DNA from: Batillaria attramentaria
Taxonomy: Eukaryota; Mollusca; Gastropoda; Batillariidae
NCBI GenBank assembly: GCA_018292915.2
Contig: JACVVK020000055.1
Coordinates: 765,501 to 829,500, forward strand
Direction: 5' to 3'
DNA length: 64,000 nt
Positions 23,046 to 34,608 of the stretch are shown here, in pieces. Positions within the stretch are counted from its first letter, which is position 1. Each line of letters opens with the position of its first letter. Below the pieces are notes generated by a model that ran no database searches, was not told the DNA's origin, and saw only the letters and a program-made list of their open reading frames with translations. A program made the translations under genes and the position numbers.

Positions 23046-23060
23046 CCACACACACACACT
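22919..23060. repeat. (CT)n/(CA)n microsatellite with gaggcc interruptions
   Basis: CT run, then three CA blocks divided by gaggccacac and aggccacac. Confidence 0.95.
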
Positions 23061-26020
23061 GACTTCAGCCGGTTTAACTGTTATAAGAACGAAACTGCCG
23101 TGGCGGAGTTGCCGCCTTTAAGTGATCACAGTTTTGTTTCTTCTCCGTCTATCAGGCAAGCCAAACTGAGCCGGTATGATCTTACTTTGGTATGATATCC
23201 CTACTTCTCTATTCTTCAGATAAAAAACCGGTATCGTAGCGGGCTGGGTCATTACTGACTGATAAAGGCTACATGAACAAGAGGACGAATGCTGGCACAT
23301 AAAGCTATAGGTGCGTAATTGGCCAAATTATCATCAGTTGATATTGTTAACGAAACCGATTTCTGTAACTGAAACGGGGGCGATTATCCGACACATTATC
23401 TTCTTTAACAATTTTATTTGATGTTGCTCTAAGAGTTGTGCGCCGGGCAAATCTACTCAGCAGCCGTATTCGCTTGGTGGCTGGAGTCAGTGGAGAGAGA
23501 GAATGGCCGGAGAGGGAATCAGTGGCGGCACAGACTAACCGGCTAAAACTGAACACGACTGACATCGGCCGGGGGAAAGGCTTTTTTTAACTGGTGGACA
23601 TAGGCTTTCTTCCGTATACACTCATCACACTTTGCCTACTTTGCACACATGCAGAACTGACGACTGAGTTCAGGGAAGTGATTTCGCTTGAATTCAGTGT
23701 TACAAAATGGCGACCGGCCGGGCAGGCTGCTCGGCTATCATGATCACAAGTGTCAATAAGGCTGTGCTGTCGCTGAAATGTTTATCGCTCAAACTGTGAG
23801 ATGTTAGTCATTTAACGCCAGTATACTGTTGGTGGCCGAGACTTTACAATTAGATACTTCAGTCTACACTGATTTCACACATTCCCGGTGATAGTTACTG
23901 TGAAAACTTGCCGAACGCCCGACCCCCGGCGAAGACGCTGATCATTAACAATCAAAAACTGGAATGTCCGAGTACAGTTTCAACTGCGCAATCGAGGTTT
24001 GGAAAAAAAAAAAAACAACAAAAACAACAACAAAAACCCGAAAAACAACCACAAAAAAAAAACAACTTTACTACACATGACAGCCGGCAGTGCAATTTGA
24101 CTTCGTCGGACTTTGTGTCAATGAAACATCTGCATCTGGCCGCCAGACTCACGTGAAACCACTAATCATTAAGTTGTTCGGCAAATCGAGTGACTTATGT
24201 ACATGTAGCAGAAAAGCAACTTTACTGGGGCGATTTTTTTTTACTTGTCACAGAAAGCAGGTTCAGTAGAGACGCCAGTGTATAATCAGTCTGAATGTGA
24301 GAAAATGTTTGAAATTCGCCTTTCAAGTTTCGCGAAAAAGAAATAAATCAACAAACACAAATAAGTTAAAGAAAATGACAAATTTCTAAAACCCAAAAAA
24401 GAAGCCATGTGATGACCTACCTGTCACTGAGGCAGAGGTTGTCGTTATCTCTGTGTGTCGTGTGTAGTGAGTGCTGTACTATTGACAGTCGAAAACGCTA
24501 CTGCTGAATGTCGGGTGCATGAGACGAGGCGCCCTCGCACGCGGACACGGACGTCGAAAAACGCACGTCCGCACTTCTGATAACGCAGCCAGCGTCCTGC
24601 CCACTCGTCCTGACCTTGAGCAAGGGCACCCAGTGGCCTTAACAATGCCCTCACCTTCAGGACACATCGACAGTATTTAATAAACTACCGGCCTACTGGT
24701 ACTCATTCAGGCTGGCACCGCACGCGCAGCATGGCCGGGTCTGTGAGGCTGGAATGCGGTTAGAGGCCTGAATGACTGAGATATGGAATCTGATTGTGTT
24801 GCTGTTCGCCTGATTTGAGTTCATTACAGTGCCAAGTTTGGGGTTTCTGTACCGTTCGCTGTTAAGCATAAATTATGGTCTGATCAGTCTTGAATGCGTC
24901 AGTTATTCCCGGTTCACCGACTGGGCCGATTCATTTGACGTCGATCAGTTCTCAGTAGTCAGCATATCAGTGGTAACACTGACAAAGGAGCGCCGGGACT
25001 GGTAGGTATAGTAGGTCTATCAGTACTACAGCTAATGCGGTATCAGTCGTCACTGAGTGACAAGTGCAGTGGAGCGAGACAATCTATCTTATTCTACATT
25101 CCGACAATGTAAGAGGATAGACCCTGACAACGCGCATCTTTAGCACAGCGGGATTTAGGCCGGATTACACCCAGGCGCTCATTTTATTTACCGAACGCCG
25201 TGCTCTACATTTGTAGCGAGCGCGCCGTAGATGATTCGGGGGTATAGGCGAGGAGGGGTTAGTGCGTCAGTGGTACGTGTGCTTGTCAATAACAACAGGA
25301 TAACACGCCGCCCCCACCACACCGTCCGTGTAAACAAAACTCTGAGCCGTGCCTACGTTTCGCTCCTCAACAAACAACATAGTAACAAGGTGCGGTCTCC
25401 GGTAGTATGAATGAGTTTCTCAAAAATCGATGGTGACACAGTGAACTCATCCAGCCAATGAGAATCCGCCATTTACTGAGACTCGGAGCGCTACGTGACG
25501 CTCAGCGCGTGCACCACCGGGGATTCCCCATACAGCCGGCGTCAGGTTTATTGCACCGCGTGGGCGCGTGCGGGCTAATAAAAGATCAACCGGCCGAGAG
25601 AGGCGACTTTCGCAATGCCGGTACACCAAGCACTAAACAGATGTAAGCAGTTAGTGTTGAGTGAATATGTTCTGGTCAACGGTATTATCTTCCTACTATC
25701 AGAGACCTACAGCCAGTAACTGTGACAACACTAATGCGTACTTACAGTGCCACGCCGCTGGCGACGTGCGTGTGTGTGAGAGTCAGAGAGAGAGAGAGAG
25801 GGGGGGGGGGTGGCCAATTAAACCTCTCTGGGAGTTTAACTTGTGAGGTCCTTTTGCGCCATGTACTGATGAGAGAGAGAGAAATTCGACGTAGACTGTT
25901 TTTTCCTCCCCTTTACCCCGGGCCCCCCCCCCCTCCCCCCATCCCCGAGTCGACATGGCGTCGGCTGCTATGTGCACATGGCCTGCCCCCTGCTGCCTGG
26001 TTAGACCGGGCCTGTCCAAC
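23061..26020. other. no gene recognised
   Basis: Long non-coding stretch. Notable items: an A-rich/AAC tract at 24001-24065, CpG-rich sequence at about 24500-24760 and 25130-25640, and a possible minus-strand donor at 24421 that could end a non-coding exon of the NMES1-like gene. GA and poly-G/poly-C runs lie at 25785-25812 and 25922-25940. Confidence 0.4.
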
Positions 26021-26028
26021 TTGAACCA

Positions 26029-26278
26029 TAACGTCAGTGATTTAACATATTTGCCTATCTCAGACTTAGGCATTTTTGCAGTGCAGACACGGTCTGCTTT
26101 CGGCAGACCTGTTACATCAGCTGACCTTTCGATTTGAGCATCCACCAATCAGAAGACTCGTTATAATATGTTAAATCACTGACGATTTGCTATGGTGGAA
26201 AAGGGAAGTAATTCAGTTTTTTGCTTCTCCTGAAAAGTTGGCAAAAATGAGATGGGAAAATATGTTAAATCACTGACG
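26029..26278. repeat. short inverted repeats (gtcagtgatttaacatatt)
   Basis: gtcagtgatttaacatatt at about 26034-26052 occurs as aatatgttaaatcactgac twice downstream (about 26165-26184 and 26259-26277). This gives one inverted and one direct pairing about 130 and 225 bases away. It may be a small MITE or hairpin; no target duplication is clear. Confidence 0.6.
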
Positions 26279-26331
26279 ATAAGCTTACAAACCACCAATC
26301 AGCAAACTCACGCACCAGTCCCTATTTGGCT

Positions 26332-26399
26332 CCTCTCTCTCTCTCTCTCTCTCTCTCGGTACACACACACACACACACACACTGACACACACACACACG
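26332..26399. repeat. (CT)n/(CA)n microsatellite
   Basis: CT run followed by CA runs, with gaca and tgacac interruptions. Confidence 0.95.
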
Positions 26400-27035
26400 A
26401 AGAGCAGATTATTCATATCAAGTAGTGTTTATTTGCTGTAATCAGTATTTACTTTGATAGCTGCCACATTTAAAATAATCAACATAGAACAGGGACTATG
26501 ATAAAATGTTTATGATAATTAAAAACATATGTGATCTTTTTGGCTTATATGAACATAGGAAATCATTTTTGTCAGTTTGTCAGTTTGTGCAGACGAGTCA
26601 GCCTGATTGAGTCGACACAGCTGACAAAACTTACGCCTTCAAGAATATTTTATAAAAATGGGTAAGTGATTAAAATCTCATGGTTTTACATGTATCAATA
26701 ACATAATTAGACCTGTTCACTCAGTTGTACAGAACAACTACAGTCTACTGTACATACAAACATACATCTTGTACAGATCTATGTACAAACCAATCATGAT
26801 CATACCATGAGTGCCAATGCAAACAATAAAAAATAAATAAATGATGTTACATAAATCTTTCACATGCATTATTTTGCAATGATTAGAGCGTCCAAAGAAG
26901 ACAGACTACTTATTGTACATGTACAGTTTTTTTTATATAAAGTTGTACTTGATGTATCATCAGTACAGGTCATCAGTGGAACCAAAATCATTACATCAGA
27001 CCGCATAGCACCGCACCCACCCCCACCTCCTGCCC

Positions 27036-27072
<37 letters not shown>

Positions 27073-29080
27073 CTCATCACTGTCATCATGTCATCAATGA
27101 ACATCTACAACACATTCAGATCTCTGTAATTCATCTTTGAATGTCATGTATTTCATTGGGAACTGACTAGTAAATACATGTATCTGGTCCATCTTTCTCT
27201 ACAGAGAATCAACTTCATCAGGACACCATCAGCAGGAGTTACAAAGGGTGGGGTACTGTGGTGAGCGTGTAATGCATATGACTTCAGCAGGTGCGCCTCT
27301 GAACGGCCGTAACCGCTGTCAGTGAAGCGTGGGTTCAAACTGTGGTATGTGATACAGATTTCTCAGAGAGACCACAAAACAATGTTCCTCTTTTGGAAAT
27401 TTAATAAATGTCTTATGTCTTATGTCTTCTCCATGGCCTCTGACTGCTCGTGAGGAGTTTCTGTCCGGGTCCTCTGACTTCCCTCCTCCAGCAAAAAAAT
27501 CGAAAATAGGGAGGAGGGTGGTACTGTCTGTACTTGAAATGCACATGGTGGTACATGTACATGTAAAACTAAAGGGAATACTGCCAGTAACCATTAGCAC
27601 TGGGCTGTCAAGAATCCTCTTTAATTAACTCTCTAACTGAAAACATCAAGAAATACGTGTGATCAAAAAAAGGGAAAATGAAACCAGACACACCAATGCT
27701 CCCAGTGAATGCAACGGTACAATTTCACACAAAGGTCACTGCCTCTGATGACTGCTTTTCATTGTTAAGTATGGCTATACATAGTCCAAACCAAGTACAT
27801 CAACAACTACAATACTGTTCTACTATGGAATACAGTGTACTTGAACACTAGACTTGCTCTAAACAGAACTCACTACTATGCTGACCACAACAACGACAAA
27901 AACACACACACACACACGCGCGGATAGTTTTGGGGTTTTTGGTTTAAATAAGTAACATCGGCATACACCTGTGAACTGGCGTTATGTACACTCAAGTTTG
28001 AGTTTTATGGCACATTTGTCATACATGGACGATATTAATCATTTGTGCGTTTTGAGTCTGCCTTTATTTTCTTGTTTGTTTGGCTTTTAACCCCCACCCC
28101 CTCCCCCCACCCACCCCAAAAAAAGCCTTAAACTGAAGTCTGCAAAATGCCCATAAAATCATGTAGTCCTGCTCACAAGCTATTGTCTGTGTGCATCATA
28201 TATTTTGAGGCATCTTTCACATATCACAAATTATTATACATTAATTTCATACAAGCATAGATGAACAAGTGGGGCCATCATACTATGGAAGATTTTCAAC
28301 CTTCCAATCCAAGAACTGATGATCAACTGAGATCCAAGATTGACACATATCAAAATGAAGGTACTGTACAATAGGTTACTGGCCAGTCCAGTGTACAACT
28401 ACAAGACAAGAAAATCTGTCTTAATAAACTCTAACAGATAAATAAAAGAGACTGCTATACAATGCACTATGTGACAATCAGACAAATCATTTGTACGGTA
28501 CGTGTATTTACCACAATCAAGCAAAACCACATCATTCAGATTCCAAAAGTCCCTTCTTTGTTACATTAATACACCTTCCCAACACAAAGCATACTTTGAA
28601 GACACTCCAACTCACTCACAGGAAAGGAAAATAACACTACAATTACAATTAGCTGCAAGTGTTTTAAAGCACAAATGGAAACAAGAGGAATGCATTTAAT
28701 TGTCAGAATCTATGTGAATGAACACCACAAAGTTTGCCAATGAAATTAAATGGGAACGCTTTTTCTGTGGTCAAACCATGCAGATTTCAGAGATTCACAA
28801 AAAATTTGGTTTAACTATGTGCAAAGGACAAAGAATGTCTACAAATCATGCTCATACAAACATACCCTGAACTAAACACACACACACACATACACACACT
28901 TTTTAATTTCATTTGAAGTGGAAAATGATAAAAGATAGATGTAAAAAAAAAAGTGAAGTCCAAAGGAAGGTAGATGTGAACACCGTAATGAACTTGCTGT
29001 CACACTCCTGTTTTCTGACTGCAGACCGTGCACACAGATACGCAAATGATAAAATCAACTGGCTGGTTGGAAGTGAAACT
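26400..29080. other. no gene recognised
   Basis: AT-rich, with short CA runs at about 27903-27920 and 28878-28898. A degenerate tRNA-like box pair (about 27258-27338, ending gggttcaaact) may be an old SINE. Part may be 3' flank or UTR of CEP152, but no poly(A) signal was assigned. Confidence 0.4.
27040..27070. repeat. (CA)n microsatellite
   Basis: CA run after a C-rich leader. Confidence 0.95.
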
Positions 29081-30078
29081 AGAGAGGCAAAAACCTCCAT
29101 GGCTCCCTTGTGACAAGGGTCAAGGTCATTCACAAGTGTATGTTTGTAAAGCTCTTATCACTATCTATCATCATGGCAAGTAAAGTGTCTCTGGCGTTCC
29201 GAGCAATATTACAATTTTCCCCCAAACAGTTTGTATGGCCTTGACCTTGGGTCAAGGTCATTAAAATGAGATCACATCAATGTCTATTATTATGCCAAGT
29301 TTGACACCTCTAGTATTTGTAGTTCCTCTGAAAACGGTAATGTTAAAATTCACAACAGACAGGTTTAATGGCCTTGACCTTCAGTCAAGGTCATTCAAAA
29401 AGGTAGGTCTCATTGCGGTCTATCGTCATGCCTTGTTTGGTGCCTCAACCGTTTGTTGTTTCAGAGAAAATGCCAAGGTTAAAGTTTCCCAAAAACAGCC
29501 TGCATGGCCTTGACCTTGACTAAAAGTCATTGAACACAGGTATGTCAGTGAAGGTGTTGCCAATGTCTATCATCATGCAAAGTTTGATGCTTCTGGTTCT
29601 TCTAGGTTCCAAAAAAAATGCAAATGTAAAAATTTCCAAACAGACTGCTTTAATGACCTTGACCTTGGGTCAAGGTCATTTAAAATGGTTTGTTTGCATA
29701 GGTCTTTTCACTGTCTATCAGCACGCCAAGTTTGGCGCCTCTGCTGTTTGTTATTTCTGAGAAAATGCCAATGTTAAGGTTTCACAAAAATAGCTTGTAT
29801 GGCCTTGACCTTGACACAAGGCCATTGAATACATGCATAACTGTAAAATTCTTGTCAATGTCTATCATCATGCAAAGTTTCAAACCTCTGGTCTTTGTAG
29901 ATTCCGTGAAAATGCCAATGTAAAATTTTCAAACAGACAGCGTTAGTGACCTTGACCTTGAGTCAAGGTCATTCAAAATGATATGTTTTGAAAGGTCTTA
30001 TGGTTGTCTATCAGCATGCCAAGTTTGGTGTCTCTGCTGTTTGTAGTTTCTGAGAAAACGACAACGTTAAAGTTTTCT

Positions 30079-30115
<37 letters not shown>

Positions 30116-30171
30116 GACGACGGAGGGTTATTACATAGACTCCCATTGTTACACAAGGGAGCCAAAAATGG
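29081..30171. mobile_element. TIR element with AGGTCA half-site units, copy 1
   Basis: The ends carry inverted tggctcccttgtg (29100-29112) and its complement cacaagggagcca (30153-30165). Between them lie about six to seven diverged units of about 140 bp. Each has ccttgaccttgggtcaaggtca or a close form (near 29241, 29374, 29510, 29659, 29805, 29952), then tgtctatcatcatgccaagtttg and tctgagaaaatgccaa. A CA run and gacgacggagggttattacatagactc precede the right end. The same structure recurs at 57.6 kb. It has no coding capacity, so it is probably a non-autonomous DNA element. The family is not identified. Confidence 0.7.
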
Positions 30172-30429
30172 CTTAGTAAAAAAAAACTGCTCCAACCAAC
30201 TCTTACTCAGGAACAGTTCTAAAAAACATCAAAACTTGCAAGACTGAGCTTCAGCATGTCCAAAACGAGAACATGAAATTGGAAAGGCATCACAGTTCGC
30301 TTGTTTTAGATCACTGACAACCCAAATCAATGAAGAGGCTAATGCTACTAACAGCTAAACACATCTTCATATATGTTATGTGAAATGAAGCATGGATGTT
30401 TTCAGGAGCATATAATCATTAAGACCCAC

Positions 30430-33400
30430 TCAAAAGCGCTCACTTTCTTTGCCAACTATTTCATATGGAGTGAGGCGCAAGTCACCTTCAGAGACACTGT
30501 ATGTTGAGAGGAGACTGGTGGAAGGAGAGGCAGGGGACAACAGTCGCTGTAGTGGTGTGTAGTGGTACACACTGTCACCCCCATCCCTCCCAACCCCTGT
30601 TCCGAATGCCTCACCCAACACATGGAGAGCCTGCTCCGAGCGTGACTTGCTGCGCTCATTGTGAGACAGAGGTGGGTAAAACTTCTCCTTCACCTGATGC
30701 TCCTCCAGGCTTCTCTGAACAAGGTCATCAGACCGGTGCCTATGTCCATGTCTAGTGTGGGAGTGTGAGATGTGTCGTGGGACAGTCGGTTCCTTGGAAG
30801 GCTCAGGCTTCAGAAGCCTGTGGAGATCAAGCTGCTTGCTTGAAAACTTGCCTGAACTGTGTCCATCCTGTTGGTGAGAGCGACTACAGGATACATCACC
30901 TGCTGAATGTGCTCGAGGTTCTTTTGAAGCACCATGCTCTAATGGCTCCTTCCCATGTCCTGGAAGAGGCATTTTTTCTTGCATAAAACTGTCAGACTTT
31001 CTGCCTGTTGAAAATGCTGATTTTCTGTTGTTGAAAACAAAGCTGTCAGAGTGTCTTCCTTTAGGTAAGAAAGTATCATCATCCTCATCTGCTGTGTCAG
31101 CACTGGCCATGTTTAGAGTGGTCTTGCTGAAGCCAAGTCTGGCCATCATTGAATCCAGTGTTTCTGGCTCCCTACCTTCTGGTTTGCCACCTGTTGACAC
31201 TGGCTTCTGTGCTGGCTTTGACAAAAAGTTCTTTGGGTTCAGCAACAGTTTGGATGGCACTGTGTTTGTCAGGGATTTTTCTTTCTCCTTGTGAGGAGTG
31301 TAGGACTGTGATGGGTCATAGTCTTTCGGCCTAAACAGATCAGGCGTGGTGTGAGATTGTTTCAGAGATCCAGGTACAGGCAACTCGTCCACAGATGACT
31401 CCGGAATGAGGTCCTCCATGCTCTTGTATCTTACCGAAAGGGTTTTTATTTTCCGTGAAAAATCACTGGATCTTGACACAAGGGCACTGCGGTGGGTAGA
31501 AGATTTCACAGCTGTCTCCTTCTCTGCTGTAGTTGCTGCTAGTCTGTTGCCCTCCATATCTGTCTCTCCATTTCGACAGTCTGTGTCAGAGTCCGTGTAT
31601 CCATCCATGAAGGTTTGTGATTGGAATCGGAGTTGTCTGCGGGGCTGTTTATCGCTAAGCTCCATGTCTTTGAGATCGGTGTAGGCCTGCCACAGGTTGG
31701 TGCTGCCAACAGCTTCCGTCCATACGCCAGCATCCACATCCTTCCACCCCACACTCTCCCCTGACACACCCATCTCCTCCTTCACCCAGCTCTTGCGGTG
31801 CAGCTTGGGAGAAAACATCGCATCAGCTTGAGACTTTGTCGGTTCTTTGGAAAAAACAGGGAAGGTTTTGGTTGCAGTCTGTAGACCAGGTGCTGTGATG
31901 GTCTTCCCACCTTTCACTGGGAACTTGGCCAGTTTCTGACTCAGCTCCTCTAGTTTTGACTTGTGCTTGTTCCCTTTGCGTAGTGGTAGAGGCTGTTTAA
32001 AGTCTTGATCAGTATCAGACAGCACATCAGTCACTGAGGCCGTTTCATCAGGAACAAGAGGAAAGAAAACCCCTGAGCCCTGAAGTTCAGCCAGTGACAT
32101 GTCAGACTGTCCCTGATCAAACAGCTCCACCTTTCCCAGAGCGGAAGGTAATGCGTAACGGTCAGACTCTACACTCTGGGGAGTGGAGAATGCACCCACT
32201 GACTGATTTCCAGAGCTGGAGCTGGTGTTGGCATGACCTGGACGCTGATGTGGAACAGGAAGATCATGATGTTTTTCATCCATAGGTCCTCGCTCAGTAT
32301 CTACAGCAACATCGGAAGCCATACCATCTTCCTCGCTGGAGCGCGGCGTGACACCAGCACTGGTGCTTGGGGTGGCAGACAGAGAGCTGCTGACAGAGTC
32401 AAACAGGGAGTCCAGTGCTGCATCCATCATCTGCCAGACCTCCTCACCACCACACCTGCCATACAACGTAACACTGGATGATCATGATGCTCTCTCAGTC
32501 TCTCTATGCATATACCAGCAACACTTAACACAGAAATCATGTTATGGTTTACCAAATACACAAGGCAGTTCTTACAAAGAAGGGTCACCTTAAGCTGTAA
32601 CTTGGGACAGCGGATTTTTCAGTTTTTATTTTAGTCAAGCAGTGACTGAGGAAAAAACATTTCATGTAACCCTAACAGAGGAATCTTGCATTTATACTAA
32701 TGAAAGATGACACTTTTCCAGTGTCATCACTGGTGGCAAGCTTTACATGCATGATTTGATCCATGACAGATGTGGAAAGAAAATTTAGCTGTCACCAAAT
32801 AAAAATCTGGCTACTACTGATATACCGAAAGTAGTGAACGACAAAGATAATCAAGGTACAAACCCTTCAGACTGGCCCTGTATGACTCGGCGCAGACGAG
32901 ACCTGCAGCGACGATGGAGGTGTTGAATGGTGCGTTGTCGCTCCATCCGTATCTCATTCTTGATGGTCATGGCTGCCCGCTGGTTGGACATGCTGATGTG
33001 ACTCATCACCTCACCTAAACAAAATGGTGACAGTAGTTCGAAAAAAGTCAGGTGTCAATCTTAAAATCTTCTGCCGACAATCTGATACAGAACCATAACT
33101 GTGGACTTCCCCTTTTACCTTCTGTCTCAAAAAACAACAACAAAAATATAAGAAACAAACAATGTCCTCACAAACACAGTAAAACAAACAAACAAACATA
33201 CAAAACCACAGGCTTTTCTGTCCTGGATGACAGCTGTATTTTGATGCACTTAACAAATATTTAATCAAACATCTCTTGGGATGAAGCAGTTTTAAGTATC
33301 TCACCTTTGATCTTGTGCACAGTGTTGACATACTGACCCTTCAGGTTGTACAGAGAGTCATCATTGTCTGTCTGAACACACAAAAACAGATATCACCATG

Positions 33401-34557
33401 ATAAGGCAATGCACTTTCAAAAATACAAAACAAGAATTGCAACTAAAGCAGAAGACAAGGGGAATAGTTATTTCAGTGTGAAGTCTATAGATTTGCATGG
33501 GTGTAAGTGCTGGTGAAAGCCTGTCCACCTGTACGGGCTGGCAAGTTTGGCTTGCATTACAATTCTTGAGTGGATGGCCCCTTTGATGGTCGCTGAATAG
33601 CACTGGACTCTCAACTCTACTCAAACTGACTCGTATGATGATAACAGCTTGTTGTGCCTACCTGTGTGGGTGTGTGGGCAAGTGCTCGTTGTGCCTGCCT
33701 GCGGACTTGCTCCATCATATCCTGTTTCTCAGCCTGGTGTTTCTGCTCCACCTCCTCCAGCATCAACTCGTGCTGCTTCTTAATCTGTGATCAACAAACA
33801 AATAAGAAACAATCTAGACTTCCATTACTGAACCGTCGGGGGCAATAACACTGTATACAGTAGAAACTTGATTGAGCGACATCTTGACTGAGCGACCGTT
33901 TTTTGTTCACGACCGTTTTCGCCCGGCACGGACGGTTTTTCTTCTTTATTGTATCTCCAACGACCGACCAACTGCAGTACGCGACTTAAGACCGCTGTTC
34001 TGCTTGCAAAACGACCCCGCGTCTCTGTTGTGGGCGACCACAGCTGGCTTAGTTGGCGCTTCACACTTCGCCGGCAGCCGATTTACCTCCCACCGCCCAG
34101 GGCACTTGGGCCGACACTACCCACGACCCGCCCCTTGGACCCACCCCCTACTGTACACGCGTGACCTCGGACAAAGACAGGGCAATTAGCGCGTCGCCCC
34201 TTAAACACAACTGCAGTTATGCGGGTTGTGATCACCTCATCCGCCAGTTCCGACGCCCTTAACACCTGTCAAATCACTGACCACAAGACACCCTATCACG
34301 CGCATGTCAGTGTGTGTGTCAGTGAAGGTGTTTCTTTGTGTACCAGTGCGTGTGAGCAAATTTAGGCAGATAGTTGATAGGTATGGTGTGGTTCCTAATC
34401 TTCCTTGTTTTTGTGTTGTTTTGACAAGAAAGAAAACGGAAACTGCCGCTGGGAATTCAGTCGGACTAAACTCAGCAATTTGACACTTAGCAAACCTGCA
34501 ATGCCGGGATGTCAGTGTACGTCGTTTGTACACGTGTGGGTGCGAGCGAGCGCGCGC

Positions 34558-34608
<51 letters not shown>

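Noticed and set aside
29280..29923. Chains of 60-80-codon frames in the AGGTCA element
   Set aside because: They repeat with the roughly 140-bp unit and drift between frames, so they reflect the tandem structure and do not encode a protein.
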